Source: Rhodobacterales bacterium
GTDB taxonomy: Bacteria > Pseudomonadota > Alphaproteobacteria > Rhodobacterales > Rhodobacteraceae
Length of the DNA: 64,000 nucleotides
Reading direction: 5' to 3'
Assembly: GCA_002747325.1 (NCBI GenBank)
Contig: PDOZ01000028.1
Location: 1 to 64,000 of the forward strand
Numbering within the stretch: position 1 is the stretch's first letter; each line of letters starts with the position of its first letter. The notes under the pieces are model-generated. The model was not told the DNA's origin, made no database searches, and saw only the letters and a program-made list of their open reading frames with translations. Positions 40,221-51,034 of this stretch are shown here, one piece after another. The translations under genes and the position numbers were made by a program.

Positions 40221-41147
40221 ATGGTTGCGATATTTCTGCAAACATTGCCCTTCTTTGCCCTGATCGGGCTGGGCTATGGCGCGGGGCGGCGCGGGTTTTT
40301 CTCGCCCGAGGCCACGGCGGCGTTAACCAGGTTCGTGTTCTATTTCGCCCTGTCCGCCATGATTTTCGGCTTCGCGGCCCGGCTGGATCTGGCGGAGGTT
40401 CTGGATTGGAACCTGATCTGGGCCTACCTCCTCGCCACCAGCGCGGTCTATCTCATCGCCACTGCGGTCGCGCTGATCCGGCGGCGCGGGATCGAGGAAG
40501 CGGCGGTCGAGGCGCAAATCGCGGCGATTGGCAATGTGGGTTTTCTCGGCATTCCGATGTTGGCGCAGATTTTCGGAGCGGAAGCGGTGGGCACGATCAT
40601 GCTGATCCTCGCGGTGGACCTGATCGTGTTTTCCTCACTGATCGTCATCCTGATCACCGGCTCGCGCGACGGACGCCTGTCGCCACGTGTTCTGGCCACG
40701 GTCGGGCGCGGTTTGCTGGCCAACCCGATGATTGTTGCGATTACGCTGGGCTTTGCATGGTCGGCGACCGGCTGGACCATCCCCGCCCCTGCCGACCGTT
40801 TCCTGTCTATCTTAGGCTCCGCCGCCACGCCGGGCGCGCTTTTCGCCATTGGCGCTTCGCTGGCGAGCAAATCAGCGGAGAAGCTGGTCATTGCGGGGTG
40901 GCTCAGTTTCGCCAAGCTGGTGTTGCACCCGGCGGCGGTCGCGGTGACGACCCTCCTGCTGTTTCCGGTCCCGCCCTATACCGCCGCCGTCGCCATTGCC
41001 GCCGCATCGCTGCCGGTTGCGGGCAATGTCTACATGCTGGCGCAGCATTACGGCGTTGCCCCCTCGCGCGCCTCCGCCGCCATTCTGGTTTCCACCACGC
41101 TTTCGATTATCACCGTGTCTCTGGTCATCTCATGGGTCTTTCCCTGA
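40221..41147 (+). CDS. AEC family transporter
   Basis: LPFFALIGLGYGAGRRGFFSPEATAALTRFVFYFALSAMIF. Confidence 0.88.
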   Translation: MVAIFLQTLPFFALIGLGYGAGRRGFFSPEATAALTRFVFYFALSAMIFGFAARLDLAEVLDWNLIWAYLLATSAVYLIATAVALIRRRGIEEAAVEAQIAAIGNVGFLGIPMLAQIFGAEAVGTIMLILAVDLIVFSSLIVILITGSRDGRLSPRVLATVGRGLLANPMIVAITLGFAWSATGWTIPAPADRFLSILGSAATPGALFAIGASLASKSAEKLVIAGWLSFAKLVLHPAAVAVTTLLLFPVPPYTAAVAIAAASLPVAGNVYMLAQHYGVAPSRASAAILVSTTLSIITVSLVISWVFP

Positions 41148-41210
41148 CCATTTTCCTTGCCTCAAAAAGGCGGCATGGTTAGCAAGAAGAGACATATAGA
41201 AGGAACAGCC

Positions 41211-42068
41211 ATGCCGCATTCTGATCCGAAGACCCTGGTATCCACCGACTGGCTCGCCCGCCATTTGAACGACCCCGATCTGCGTATCATCGACGCCACC
41301 TGGTATCTGCCGCCCACCGACGCCGATGCCCGCGCCGATTACGAGGCGGCGCATATTCCCGGCGCGCGGTTCTGGGACATTGACGACATTGCCGACACCC
41401 GCTCCGAGCTGCCCCATATGGCGCCGCCGGTAGAGAAATTCATGTCGCGGATGCGTGCGATGGGGATTGGCGACGGGCATCAGGTGGTGGTCTATGACCG
41501 CTCCGGCATTTTCTCCGCGCCGCGCGTCTGGTGGACGTTTCGGCTGATGGGCAAGACCGATATTGCGGTGCTGGATGGCGGCTTGCAGAAATGGATCGAC
41601 GAGGGGCACCCGGTTGAGGATTTGCCGCCCGTGGTGCGCGACCGGCACATGACGACCTCGCGGCAGGCGGATCTGGTCAAGGACGTGACGCAGGTTGCCG
41701 CCGCCGTCAAGCTGGGCGACTGGGAGATCGTTGATGCCCGCCCGGCGGATCGCTTTCGCGGCGAGGTGGATGAACCGCGCCCCGGTCTGCGCAAAGGGCA
41801 TATTCCCGGCTCGAAAAACGTGCCCTTCGATCAGCTACTCAACGCCGATGGCACGATGAAAGACCCGGCCGCGCTGAAAGCGGCAATCCTGAAAAGCGGG
41901 GTCGATCTCGACAAACCGATCATTACCTCCTGCGGTTCCGGCGTTACTGCCGCGCTGCTGGCCTTCGCGCTGGAGCGCATCGGGCACACCCGGCACGCGG
42001 TCTATGACGGCAGCTGGGCCGAATGGGGGATGTATAACGACCTGAAAGTAGAAACCGGAGAAGGCTGA
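41211..42068 (+). CDS. sseA: 3-mercaptopyruvate sulfurtransferase
   Basis: Two rhodanese domains; HIPGARFWDIDDIAD; CGSGVTAALLAFAL. Confidence 0.93.
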   Translation: MPHSDPKTLVSTDWLARHLNDPDLRIIDATWYLPPTDADARADYEAAHIPGARFWDIDDIADTRSELPHMAPPVEKFMSRMRAMGIGDGHQVVVYDRSGIFSAPRVWWTFRLMGKTDIAVLDGGLQKWIDEGHPVEDLPPVVRDRHMTTSRQADLVKDVTQVAAAVKLGDWEIVDARPADRFRGEVDEPRPGLRKGHIPGSKNVPFDQLLNADGTMKDPAALKAAILKSGVDLDKPIITSCGSGVTAALLAFALERIGHTRHAVYDGSWAEWGMYNDLKVETGEG

Positions 42069-43252
42069 TGTTTGAACATTTGAAACCGCAACCCGAGGAC
42101 AAGATCATCGCCCTGATCGCGCAGTTCCGCGCCGATAAGCGGGAAAACAAGGTCGATCTCGGCGTTGGCGTTTACAAGAATGCCGAGGGCGTGACCCCGG
42201 TCATGCGCGCTGTGAAAGAGGCGGAAAAGCAGCTTTGGGAAGCGGAAACCACCAAGACCTACACCGCCCTGTGCGGTGAACCGGCCTTTGGCACCACCCT
42301 GTCCAGCCTGATTCTGGGCGACACGGTATCGGCGGACAAGCTCTCCTTCGCGGCCCAGCCCGGCGGCACCGGCGCGGTTCATCAGGCAGCGGAGCTGATC
42401 AAGATGGCCAATGCGGGCGCAACCGTCTGGCTCTCCGCCCCGACCTGGCCGAACCACCCCTCGATCCTCAAGCATCTCGGCATTGCCATGGCCGAGTATT
42501 GCTATTTCGACAACGCCACCCGCGCGGTCGATTTCGCCGGCATGATGGAAGATTTGCAGGGCGTGAAAGCGGGCGACGTGGTTCTGCTGCACGGGTGCTG
42601 TCACAACCCGACCGGCGCCAACCTGACGCTGCCGGAATGGGAAGAAGTGGCGAAACTCCTTGAAAACAAGGGGGCAACGCCGCTGATCGACATCGCCTAT
42701 CAGGGCTTTGGCGACGGGCTGGAAGCGGATGCGGCGGGCGTGCGGCTGATGGCCTCTGCCGTGCCGGAAACCCTGATCGCGGCGTCCTGCTCGAAGAATT
42801 TCGGCGTGTATCGCGAGCGCACTGGCCTGTTGCTGGCGGTCAGTCAGGATCCGGGCGCGCAGGCCGTGACGCAGGCCAACCTTGCCTATCTCAACCGGCA
42901 AAACTTCTCCTTCCCGCCCGATCACGGCGCGCGTCTGGTGAGCATGATCCTTGAGGATGCGGCGCTGAAAAAGGTCTGGATGGATGAGCTGGAAGAGGTG
43001 CGCCTCAGCATGTTGAACCTGCGCACCAAGCTGGCAGATGCGCTGCAGGCACGCGCCGGGTCGGATCGTTTCGGCTTCCTCGCCCAGCACCGCGGCATGT
43101 TTTCCCGTCTTGGCGCCACGCCGGAGCAAGTCGCCCATATGCGCGACAAGCACGCCATTTACATGGTCGGCGATTCGCGCATCAACATCGCGGGTCTCAA
43201 CGAGAACACGATCGACGTTCTGGCCGACGCCATCATCGACGCAGGCGTCTGA
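42068..43252 (+). CDS. Aspartate/aromatic aminotransferase
   Basis: VDLGVGVYKNAEGVTPVM; HGCCHNPTGANLT; SCSKNFGVYRERTG. Confidence 0.94.
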   Translation: MFEHLKPQPEDKIIALIAQFRADKRENKVDLGVGVYKNAEGVTPVMRAVKEAEKQLWEAETTKTYTALCGEPAFGTTLSSLILGDTVSADKLSFAAQPGGTGAVHQAAELIKMANAGATVWLSAPTWPNHPSILKHLGIAMAEYCYFDNATRAVDFAGMMEDLQGVKAGDVVLLHGCCHNPTGANLTLPEWEEVAKLLENKGATPLIDIAYQGFGDGLEADAAGVRLMASAVPETLIAASCSKNFGVYRERTGLLLAVSQDPGAQAVTQANLAYLNRQNFSFPPDHGARLVSMILEDAALKKVWMDELEEVRLSMLNLRTKLADALQARAGSDRFGFLAQHRGMFSRLGATPEQVAHMRDKHAIYMVGDSRINIAGLNENTIDVLADAIIDAGV

Positions 43253-43274
43253 TACACGCTCCCAATACGCTCTG

Positions 43275-43304
43275 AAGACCGGTCCACGTGGCCGGTCTTT
43301 TCCC
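43275..43304 (+). terminator. Intrinsic terminator after aminotransferase
   Basis: aagaccgg tccacgtgg ccggtcttttcccc. Confidence 0.75.
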
Positions 43305-43364
43305 CTTCGCTTTTTGCGCCCGACCCGTTAGATTCGCTGTAAAACAGAGCAGGTCTTCCGAGAT

Positions 43365-45539
43365 ATGGCGCAAAACGGCAAGAAACGCCCGCCGCTGGTG
43401 GCGGAAAAACGGTATGATCGCAGGTCCGAGAAGCCTGCGCCCAAAAAGCCGCGCAAGAAACCGGCGAAGAAACCGCGCAGCCCAAAGCGGACGTATCCGT
43501 GGTTCCTCGCCCTGCCGCTATTTCTCATTCGGCTGGTTTTCCGGTTCACCTTCCGCTTAGCACTTATTTCCGCCGTGATCGTGACGCTGATTGTCGCGGC
43601 GGCGGTGTTTTACACCTCGACCACCATCCCGCCGATCTCGGAACTGGTCGACGGGCGGGCGCGCGGTTCGGTCACGCTGCTCGACCGTTATGGCCAGACC
43701 TATGCCTGGCGCGGCAACCAGTTCGGCGGCATTGTCACCGCCGACACGGTCAGCCCCTATGTGCGCGACGCCGTGATCGCCACGGAAGACAAGCGTTTTT
43801 ACCGCCATTTCGGCCTGTCACCGCGCGGCATCGCCTCCGCCATCCGCATCAACCTGCGCGAAGGGCGCGGGCCACTGTCCGGGCATGGCGGTTCGACGCT
43901 GACGCAGCAGGTCGCCAAGTTGCTATGTCTGGGCGAGCCCTATGATCCTTTGAGCGGCATGACGGAGCGGGAATATGAGGCCGATTGCCGTCGTTCCTCG
44001 CTGGTGCGCAAGGGCAAAGAGGCGATTTATGCCATGGCGCTGGAGCTGAAATTCTCCAAGGATGAGATCCTGTCGATCTACCTGAACCGCGCCTTTCTCG
44101 GTGCCGGGGCGCATGGATTTGAAGCCGCCGCGCAGCGCTATTTCGGCAAACCTGCCTCTGACCTGTCCGCCTCGGAAGCCGCAATCCTCGCCGGCGCCCT
44201 GACCGCCCCGACGCGCTACGCCCCGACCAACAACATGGAGCGTTCCTGGGCGCGTGCGCAGACCGTGCTGAAGCTCATGCAGGAGCAGGGCTATCTGACG
44301 CAGGCTGAGGCCGATTATGCCCGCGCCCACCCCGCCGTTCTGTCCAAGGCGGCAGAGGCACGCGCCGGGGGGTATTTCGCCGATTGGGTGATGGCTTCCG
44401 GTCCCGCCTTTCTGACCCGCGACACGACGGAAGACGTGATCATCCGCACCACGCTCGACCCCGCGATCCAGCAAGCCGCCGAGGAAGCCGTCGCCCATAT
44501 CTTCAAGGAAAAAGTGTCCGAAGGCTCCAAGGCACAGGCCGCCGTTGTGGTGATGAGCGCGGACGGGGCCGTGCGCGGCATGGTCGGCGGACGCGCGACG
44601 CAGGTCACCGGCGCTTTCAACCGTGCCACGCAGGCCATGCGCCAGACCGGCTCTTCCTTCAAACCCTTCGTTTACGCCGCCGCGCTTGATCTCGGCTGGA
44701 CCTATGACGCGATCATTGAGGACGCACCGCTGACGCTGAACATCCCCGGTTCCGGGTCGTGGTCCCCCGCCAATTACACCAACAAATTCGCCGGATGGGT
44801 CACGCTGACCGACGCCCTGCGCGATTCGCTGAACGTGCCGGCGGTGAAGCTGTCGGAAAGCGTTGGGCGGGAAAATGTGCGCGCCGTGGCCTCCATGTTC
44901 GGCATCCAATCCGACCTCGCCCTCGGCCCCGCGCTGGCGCTTGGCGCATCTGAAAGCACGCTGCTGGAGATGACCGGCGCCTATGCCGGCATTCTGAACG
45001 GGGGATCTTCGGTAACGCCTTATGGCCTCGTGGACCTGCGGTTGCTGGGCGAAGAAACCCCGCTGATGGAACAGGCGGGCGGTATTGGCGAACGCGTCAT
45101 CACCCCCGCCGCCGCGCAACAGTTGATCTACATGATGAATCAGGTGGTTGAACGCGGCACCGGGCGGCGCGCCGCGCTCAAAGACCGCGAAGTGGCGGGC
45201 AAAACCGGCACCACAACCGCCGCCCGCGATGCGTGGTTTCTGGGCTTTACTGCCGATTATGTCGCCGGGGTCTGGATGGGCTATGACGATAACACGCCGC
45301 TACGGGGCGTGACCGGCGGCGGGCTTCCGGCAGATATCTGGCGCGAAACCATGCAGCGGGTGCATGCGGACCTGCCCGCAAAGCCCCTGCCGATGATTCG
45401 CCCCGACGCCCCGCCGCGCGCGGAAGCTGGGTTTGGTCAGCCTACGGGCACCCCAACCCCGCAAAGCCCAACCCGCACCCCTGGCGGCGCAGATGGCCTT
45501 CTCGGCATCCTGCAAGACATTCTTGGCATCGGAAACTGA
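43365..45539 (+). CDS. PBP1A-family penicillin-binding protein (transglycosylase/transpeptidase)
   Basis: ATEDKRFYRHFGLSPRGIASA...GGSTLTQQVAKLL; QTGSSFKPFVYAAAL; KTGTTTAARDAWFLGFT. Confidence 0.95.
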   Translation: MAQNGKKRPPLVAEKRYDRRSEKPAPKKPRKKPAKKPRSPKRTYPWFLALPLFLIRLVFRFTFRLALISAVIVTLIVAAAVFYTSTTIPPISELVDGRARGSVTLLDRYGQTYAWRGNQFGGIVTADTVSPYVRDAVIATEDKRFYRHFGLSPRGIASAIRINLREGRGPLSGHGGSTLTQQVAKLLCLGEPYDPLSGMTEREYEADCRRSSLVRKGKEAIYAMALELKFSKDEILSIYLNRAFLGAGAHGFEAAAQRYFGKPASDLSASEAAILAGALTAPTRYAPTNNMERSWARAQTVLKLMQEQGYLTQAEADYARAHPAVLSKAAEARAGGYFADWVMASGPAFLTRDTTEDVIIRTTLDPAIQQAAEEAVAHIFKEKVSEGSKAQAAVVVMSADGAVRGMVGGRATQVTGAFNRATQAMRQTGSSFKPFVYAAALDLGWTYDAIIEDAPLTLNIPGSGSWSPANYTNKFAGWVTLTDALRDSLNVPAVKLSESVGRENVRAVASMFGIQSDLALGPALALGASESTLLEMTGAYAGILNGGSSVTPYGLVDLRLLGEETPLMEQAGGIGERVITPAAAQQLIYMMNQVVERGTGRRAALKDREVAGKTGTTTAARDAWFLGFTADYVAGVWMGYDDNTPLRGVTGGGLPADIWRETMQRVHADLPAKPLPMIRPDAPPRAEAGFGQPTGTPTPQSPTRTPGGADGLLGILQDILGIGN

Positions 45540-45616
45540 AAAAATACGAAAATGTAGAGTTTTTATTAAGAAATCGTCGCTATAAACACAGGCAGGAATA
45601 GTCGGAGCCAAAACAT

Positions 45617-47365
45617 ATGTCACCGGACCAAAAGGACAAAGGCGCGGCGGAACTGCGTTCCATTCGCCGTGAAAGCAACGGGTTGCTCTGGGCCGTGGCG
45701 CTGTTTTCCGTCTTCACCAACCTGTTGATGCTGACCGGCCCGCTATACATGCTGCAAATCTATGACCGGGTGCTGGGTTCGCGCTCGGAAGAAACCCTAC
45801 TCGGCCTGACCGTGCTGATGGGGTTCCTCTTCGCCATGATGGGGGTGCTGGATTATGCGCGCGGGCGGGTGTTGGCGCGCGTCGGGGCGCGCTTTCAGGC
45901 CCGTCTGGACCGCCGCGTCTTTCGCGCAGTACTGCGCCGCGAGGCTTTGCGCCCCGCCGGAGAAGAGGGCAACCGAAGCGGTTTGCGCGATTTGGAAGCG
46001 GTGCAAAAGCTGATCTCTTCCCCGGTTTTCATGGCCCTGTTCGATCTGCCCTGGACACCGATTTTTCTCGCCGCCATCCTGTTGTTTCACCCTTGGCTCG
46101 GCTACCTCGCACTGGCTGGAGGTGCGCTGCTGGTGCTGGTCTCCTGGCTCAATCAGGCGACAACTTCCGGCCCAACCGCCGCCGTTAACCTTGCCGCCGC
46201 GCAAGCAGAACATATGGCCGGGCAGTTGCGCTCCGAAGCAGAGATGGTCGCGGCTCTGGGTATGTCCGACAATGCCTATGCCCGCTGGCTTACCGCCCGG
46301 CGCACCGCCCTGAGCGAAGGGGTGCGCGTTGCCGACCGTGCCGGGCGATTTTCCGCGATTTCCAAGACCTTTCGCATGTTTTTGCAATCCGCCATGCTTG
46401 GCCTCGGCGCGCTGCTCGTGCTGCGCGGAGAAATGACTGCCGGGGGCATGATTGCCGCCTCGATCCTCTTGGGCCGCGCCCTCGCGCCCGTGGATATGCT
46501 GATCGCACAATGGCCTTTGGTGCATGCAGGCAGCACCGGGCGCAAACGCCTGATCGACCTTCTGGGCACCATCGCCCCGGAACCGGACAAAACCCAATTA
46601 CCGCGTCCGCGTGGGCTTCTGACCGCCGAGAACCTGACCATCGTGCCGCCGGGACAGGCGCAAGCCTCCCTGCGCATGGTAAATTTCCGCGTCGAACCGG
46701 GGCAGGCGATGGGCGTCATCGGCCCTTCCGGCGCGGGCAAATCGACGCTGGCGCGCGCCGCAACCGGAGTCTGGCGTCCCGCTGGCGGCAAGTTGCGCCT
46801 CGACGGCGCCGCACTCAGCCAATTCAGCGAAGCCGCCCTCGGCCAATATGTCGGCTACCTGCCGCAGCGGGTGCAATTATTCGACGGCACGGTGGCGGAA
46901 AACATCGCCGGACTGGCCCCAACGCCTGACGACGCCGCGGTGGTTGCCGCCGCCAAACGCGCCGCCGCACATGAAATGATCCTCGCCCTGCCCGAAGGAT
47001 ATGACACACAGGTCTCCGCCGGAGGGGGCATGTTGTCCGGCGGACAAATGCAACGCATCGGACTGGCCCGCGCTCTCTATGGCGACCCGGTTTTGCTGGT
47101 GCTGGACGAACCCAATTCCAACCTCGACAACGAAGGCAGCCTCGCCCTGAACCGCGCGGTTGCGGAGGTTAAGGCCAACGGCGGCGCGGTGTTGATCATG
47201 GCGCACCGCCCATCTGCGATCGCCCAATGTGAATTGCTCCTGATGCTGGATGGCGGCGCCGTTCAAGCCTATGGCCCGCGCGACAAAGTCCTTGCGCAAG
47301 TCACTCAAAACGCACAACAAATTCGCGAAAGCGCGGCTGAAAATAACACGGGCGGGGTCACATAA
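45617..47365 (+). CDS. Type I secretion system permease/ATPase (PrtD-like ABC)
   Basis: [51 protein letters not shown]. Confidence 0.93.
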   Translation: MSPDQKDKGAAELRSIRRESNGLLWAVALFSVFTNLLMLTGPLYMLQIYDRVLGSRSEETLLGLTVLMGFLFAMMGVLDYARGRVLARVGARFQARLDRRVFRAVLRREALRPAGEEGNRSGLRDLEAVQKLISSPVFMALFDLPWTPIFLAAILLFHPWLGYLALAGGALLVLVSWLNQATTSGPTAAVNLAAAQAEHMAGQLRSEAEMVAALGMSDNAYARWLTARRTALSEGVRVADRAGRFSAISKTFRMFLQSAMLGLGALLVLRGEMTAGGMIAASILLGRALAPVDMLIAQWPLVHAGSTGRKRLIDLLGTIAPEPDKTQLPRPRGLLTAENLTIVPPGQAQASLRMVNFRVEPGQAMGVIGPSGAGKSTLARAATGVWRPAGGKLRLDGAALSQFSEAALGQYVGYLPQRVQLFDGTVAENIAGLAPTPDDAAVVAAAKRAAAHEMILALPEGYDTQVSAGGGMLSGGQMQRIGLARALYGDPVLLVLDEPNSNLDNEGSLALNRAVAEVKANGGAVLIMAHRPSAIAQCELLLMLDGGAVQAYGPRDKVLAQVTQNAQQIRESAAENNTGGVT

Positions 47366-48684
47366 TGCACGATCAACGCACAGATATCGCGAAACAAATC
47401 CCCGTGCGCAGACCGCTCTGGACCGGATTTTTTGCCCTGCTCCTTCTGATCGGCGGCTTCGGCGCTTGGGGATTTTTGACAGAAATTTCCGGCGCCATCG
47501 TTGCCCCCGGCGCCATTGAACTCGAGGAAAACCGGCAAGCGGTGCAACACCCGGATGGCGGCGTGGTATCCGAAATTCTGGTGCGCGATGGCGATCTGGT
47601 CGCCGCAGGAGATGTGCTGATTCGCCTCGACCCGGTGCGGCTGGAAAGCGAACGCGTGATCCTTGAAAGCCAGCTCTTCGACCTCACAGCCCGCCGCGCC
47701 CGCTTAGAGGCAGAGCGCGACGAAGCAGCGGAAATTCACTTCCCCCCGGAATTGCTCGACGCCGCAAACCGTGACCCCGACGTCGCCGAAATCCTTGAAA
47801 GCAATCGAAAACTTTTCGCCCAACGCCGCGAAACCCTCGAAGCCTCGGTCGAACAACTCCGCAAACGAACCGCCCAGATCACCAGCCAAATCGAGGGCAT
47901 TCAGGCGCAAATCACCGCCCTGACACGACAGGTCGAACTGGTCACAATCGAGCGCAACGACCTGCAATCCCTGCTGGAAAAAGGCCTCGCACAAGCCAGC
48001 CGGGTCAGCGCGCTGGAACGCGAACTGGCGCGGCTAAACGGATTAATCGGCGAGGCCATCGCCAATAAAGCACAAGCCAGCGGACGCATCACCGAAATCG
48101 AGATCGAAATCCTGAAACAACGCGCCGCTCTGCGCGAAGACGCCATCGCAACACTTTCCGCCCAAGAGGGCAAGGAGCTGGAACTGGCGGAACGGCTGCG
48201 CGCCGTAACCAGTCGGCTTGAGCGCCTCGACATTCGCGCGCCGGTTTCGGGCATGGTCCACGCCATGTCGGTTTTGGGCGAGAAAGCCGTGATCGGCAGC
48301 GCCGAGCCGGTAATGTATCTGGTGCCGCAAGACCGCCCGCTGCGCATCGCGGTTCAGGTCGACCCGATCCACGTCGATCAGGTCGCCATCGGACAACAAG
48401 TCATGCTGCGATTCGCCGCCTTTGACAGCCGCCAAACCCCGGAGCTTTACGGCACGGTGCGCACCATCAGCCCCGACGCGCTAGTCAATCAAACCACAGG
48501 GCAAAGCTATTACCGCGCGCGCATCGAACTGTCCGAAGGTGAAACCGCCAAACTGCCGGAGGGCGCCGTCCTGATCCCCGGCATGCCGGTCGAGGTCTAC
48601 CTGCAAACCAAAGACCGCACCCCCATCGCCTTCCTGACCAAGCCGCTCGCGGACTATTTCGCCCGCGCTTTCCGAGAAGATTGA
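47365..48684 (+). CDS. HlyD-family type I secretion periplasmic adaptor
   Basis: Single TM, coiled coils, [15 protein letters not shown]-terminal [35 protein letters not shown]. Confidence 0.93.
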   Translation: MHDQRTDIAKQIPVRRPLWTGFFALLLLIGGFGAWGFLTEISGAIVAPGAIELEENRQAVQHPDGGVVSEILVRDGDLVAAGDVLIRLDPVRLESERVILESQLFDLTARRARLEAERDEAAEIHFPPELLDAANRDPDVAEILESNRKLFAQRRETLEASVEQLRKRTAQITSQIEGIQAQITALTRQVELVTIERNDLQSLLEKGLAQASRVSALERELARLNGLIGEAIANKAQASGRITEIEIEILKQRAALREDAIATLSAQEGKELELAERLRAVTSRLERLDIRAPVSGMVHAMSVLGEKAVIGSAEPVMYLVPQDRPLRIAVQVDPIHVDQVAIGQQVMLRFAAFDSRQTPELYGTVRTISPDALVNQTTGQSYYRARIELSEGETAKLPEGAVLIPGMPVEVYLQTKDRTPIAFLTKPLADYFARAFRED

Positions 48685-48733
48685 TTGCCCTGCCCGTCCC
48701 CCCGCGTTAGCCTCGCGCCAACAGGAGGACCTC

Positions 48734-49195
48734 ATGAGCAAATATGAAAACCGCCTTGCCGAACTCGGCATCACCCTGCCCGACGCCCCGGCCCCCGCCG
48801 CCAATTATGTGCCATATGTCGTCACCGGCAATCTGGTGCATGTCTCTGGCCAAATCCCGTTTGACAACGGCGAACTGATCCTGGGCAAACTCGGCGCGGA
48901 CATGGACGCCGAAACCGGCGCGAAAGCCGCAAAAGCCTGCGCCATCGGCTTGATCGCACAGGTAAAAGCAGCCTGCGGCGGCGATCTCGACCGGCTCAAA
49001 CGCGTGATCAAGCTCACCGGCTTTGTCAATTCCACTGCCGATTTCGGCGACCAACCCAAAGTCATCAACGGCGCCTCCGATTTCTTCGTCGAAGTCTTTG
49101 GCAATGCCGGGCGCCATGCCCGTTCCGCTGTGTCCGCCGCCTCGCTGCCTTTCGGCGTCGCGGTAGAAATCGAAGGCATTTTTGAAATCAAATGA
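48734..49195 (+). CDS. RidA family protein
   Basis: VPYVVTGNLVHVSGQIPF; NAGRHARSAVSAASLPFGVAVEIEGIFEI. Confidence 0.92.
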   Translation: MSKYENRLAELGITLPDAPAPAANYVPYVVTGNLVHVSGQIPFDNGELILGKLGADMDAETGAKAAKACAIGLIAQVKAACGGDLDRLKRVIKLTGFVNSTADFGDQPKVINGASDFFVEVFGNAGRHARSAVSAASLPFGVAVEIEGIFEIK

Positions 49196-49950
49196 GCGCC
49201 CCCCTTCCCCCGGAATTTCTCGCCCGCCCGATTACCCATCGCGCCCTGCATGACCGCGCCGCCGGACGGATCGAAAACAGCCCCACCGCCATCAAAGCGG
49301 CGGTGGAACATGGCTACGGTATCGAAATTGACCTGCAACTCTCCGCCGACGGACAGGCCATCGTCTTCCACGATTACGACCTGTCGCGCCTGACCGAAGC
49401 AAAGGGTCCGGTGCAGTTGCGCACAGCAGAAGAGCTAGCGCAAATTGCGTTAAAAGACAGCACCGACACCATCCGCACCCTACCAGAAATCCTTGAAATC
49501 GTCGCCGGGAAATCCCCTCTCCTCATTGAAATCAAAGATCAGGACGGCGCAATGGGGCGCGATGTGGGGCTGCTGGAAAACGCGGTCGTGGTGGCATTGG
49601 AAACGTATTCCGGTCCCGCTGCGGTCATGTCGTTCAACCCACATTCCGTCGCCCTTTTCGCCGATCTGGCACCGAATCTGCCCCGCGGCCTCACTACTTG
49701 CGCCTATACGCAACAAGACATGCCGCATCTATCCCCCGCCACCCGCGCCAGCCTCGCCGGTTTCCCCGATTTCGAACGCATCGGCGCCAGCTTCATCAGC
49801 CACGACGCCAAAGACCTCGACGCCCCGCGCGTGCATGAAATCAAACAGACGGGATACCCCGTTTTATGCTGGACCATCCGCTCCGCTGACGAGGAACGCG
49901 CCGCCCGGCGGATCGCCGATAATGTGACATTCGAGGGGTACTTGCCGTAG
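49192..49950 (+). CDS. Glycerophosphodiester phosphodiesterase family protein
   Basis: ITHRALHDRAAGRIENSPTAIKAAVEHGYGIEIDLQLSADGQAIVFHD. Confidence 0.92.
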   Translation: MSAPLPPEFLARPITHRALHDRAAGRIENSPTAIKAAVEHGYGIEIDLQLSADGQAIVFHDYDLSRLTEAKGPVQLRTAEELAQIALKDSTDTIRTLPEILEIVAGKSPLLIEIKDQDGAMGRDVGLLENAVVVALETYSGPAAVMSFNPHSVALFADLAPNLPRGLTTCAYTQQDMPHLSPATRASLAGFPDFERIGASFISHDAKDLDAPRVHEIKQTGYPVLCWTIRSADEERAARRIADNVTFEGYLP

Positions 49951-49982
49951 CCATTCGCGGCGCAGCGGGGTAGGCAAGAGAT

Positions 49983-50540
49983 ATGCGGATCATCGCGGGA
50001 CATAACCGAGGCATCGCGTTGGCCTCGTTGGGCAAGGGAGATGCCAGCGCGCATCTACGACCGACAACGGACCGGGTGCGCGAAAGCCTGTTTTCCATCC
50101 TGCGAGGCGGGCGATTTGGCGCGCCGATTGAAGGAGCGCGGGTGCTGGACCTGTTCGCGGGGACCGGGGCGCTGGCCTTGGAGGCCCTGTCGCGCGGCGC
50201 GGCAAGCGCAGTATTGGTGGAAAATGGCCGGGTCGGGCAGCGGTTGATTGCCGAAAACATTCAACGCTGCAAGGCCGAAGACACCGCACATTTATTGCGC
50301 CGGGACGCGCGGCGGATCGGCCCGGCCAACGCCCCCGCCAACCTGATCTTCCTCGACCCGCCCTACGATAAAAAGCTCGGGGAACAAGCCCTTAGCGCGG
50401 CGATGCGCGGCGGCTGGATCGCACCGGAGGCGTTAATCGTCTGGGAAGAACGAGCGGAAATTGTCGTGCCGGATGGGCTGGCTCTGCTGGATCAGCGCCG
50501 CTTTGGCGACACGCAGATTTCCTTCCTGCGCGCCGTCTGA
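49983..50540 (+). CDS. rsmD: 16S rRNA (guanine966-N2)-methyltransferase
   Basis: MRIIAGHNRGIALA...RPTTDRVRESLFSIL; VLDLFAGTGALALEALSRGA; FLDPPYDK. Confidence 0.95.
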   Translation: MRIIAGHNRGIALASLGKGDASAHLRPTTDRVRESLFSILRGGRFGAPIEGARVLDLFAGTGALALEALSRGAASAVLVENGRVGQRLIAENIQRCKAEDTAHLLRRDARRIGPANAPANLIFLDPPYDKKLGEQALSAAMRGGWIAPEALIVWEERAEIVVPDGLALLDQRRFGDTQISFLRAV

Positions 50541-50596
50541 CCTTTTGCAATTTGGCAAAACCGCGTTTTGGCGGTAAAATCCTCGTGGAGGGTCGT

Positions 50597-51031
50597 ATGT
50601 CTGATTGGGTCCAAAACCTGAAACACACCTTGCTCGGCAAGCGGGATTTGACCCGCACCGATGCCCGTCATTTGCGCGCCGAACGCGAACGGCGTAGCGC
50701 GCATCCGACGCATATCGACTGCCCCGGCTGCGGCGCAAAGCTGCCATTCATCGAGCGCTATCCTGTGTATTTCTGCCCGGAATGCCTCAAACAAGCCGTT
50801 GATTTTGAAGGGAAAAAGCTGGAGTTTTCCAACATATCCCTATCCGGCGGTTTCGCCTGGCGGCACGTCGGTAATGCGGAATGGCAGGAATGCCTCGGCG
50901 TGTTGGCAACCATTCGCGGCACAAGCGCATTCGTGACCGAAGCCCGGTTCGGCGGCGTGGTCGCACAACCGGAAACGGCGGCGCACCAGCAAGCGGGCGT
51001 TACAGACTTGTCGCGCCGCCAAACCGCTTAA
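50597..51031 (+). CDS. Zinc-ribbon protein of unknown function
   Basis: CPGCGAKLPFIERYPVYFCPEC pair of CxxC motifs. Confidence 0.7.
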   Translation: MSDWVQNLKHTLLGKRDLTRTDARHLRAERERRSAHPTHIDCPGCGAKLPFIERYPVYFCPECLKQAVDFEGKKLEFSNISLSGGFAWRHVGNAEWQECLGVLATIRGTSAFVTEARFGGVVAQPETAAHQQAGVTDLSRRQTA

Positions 51032-51034
51032 GCG

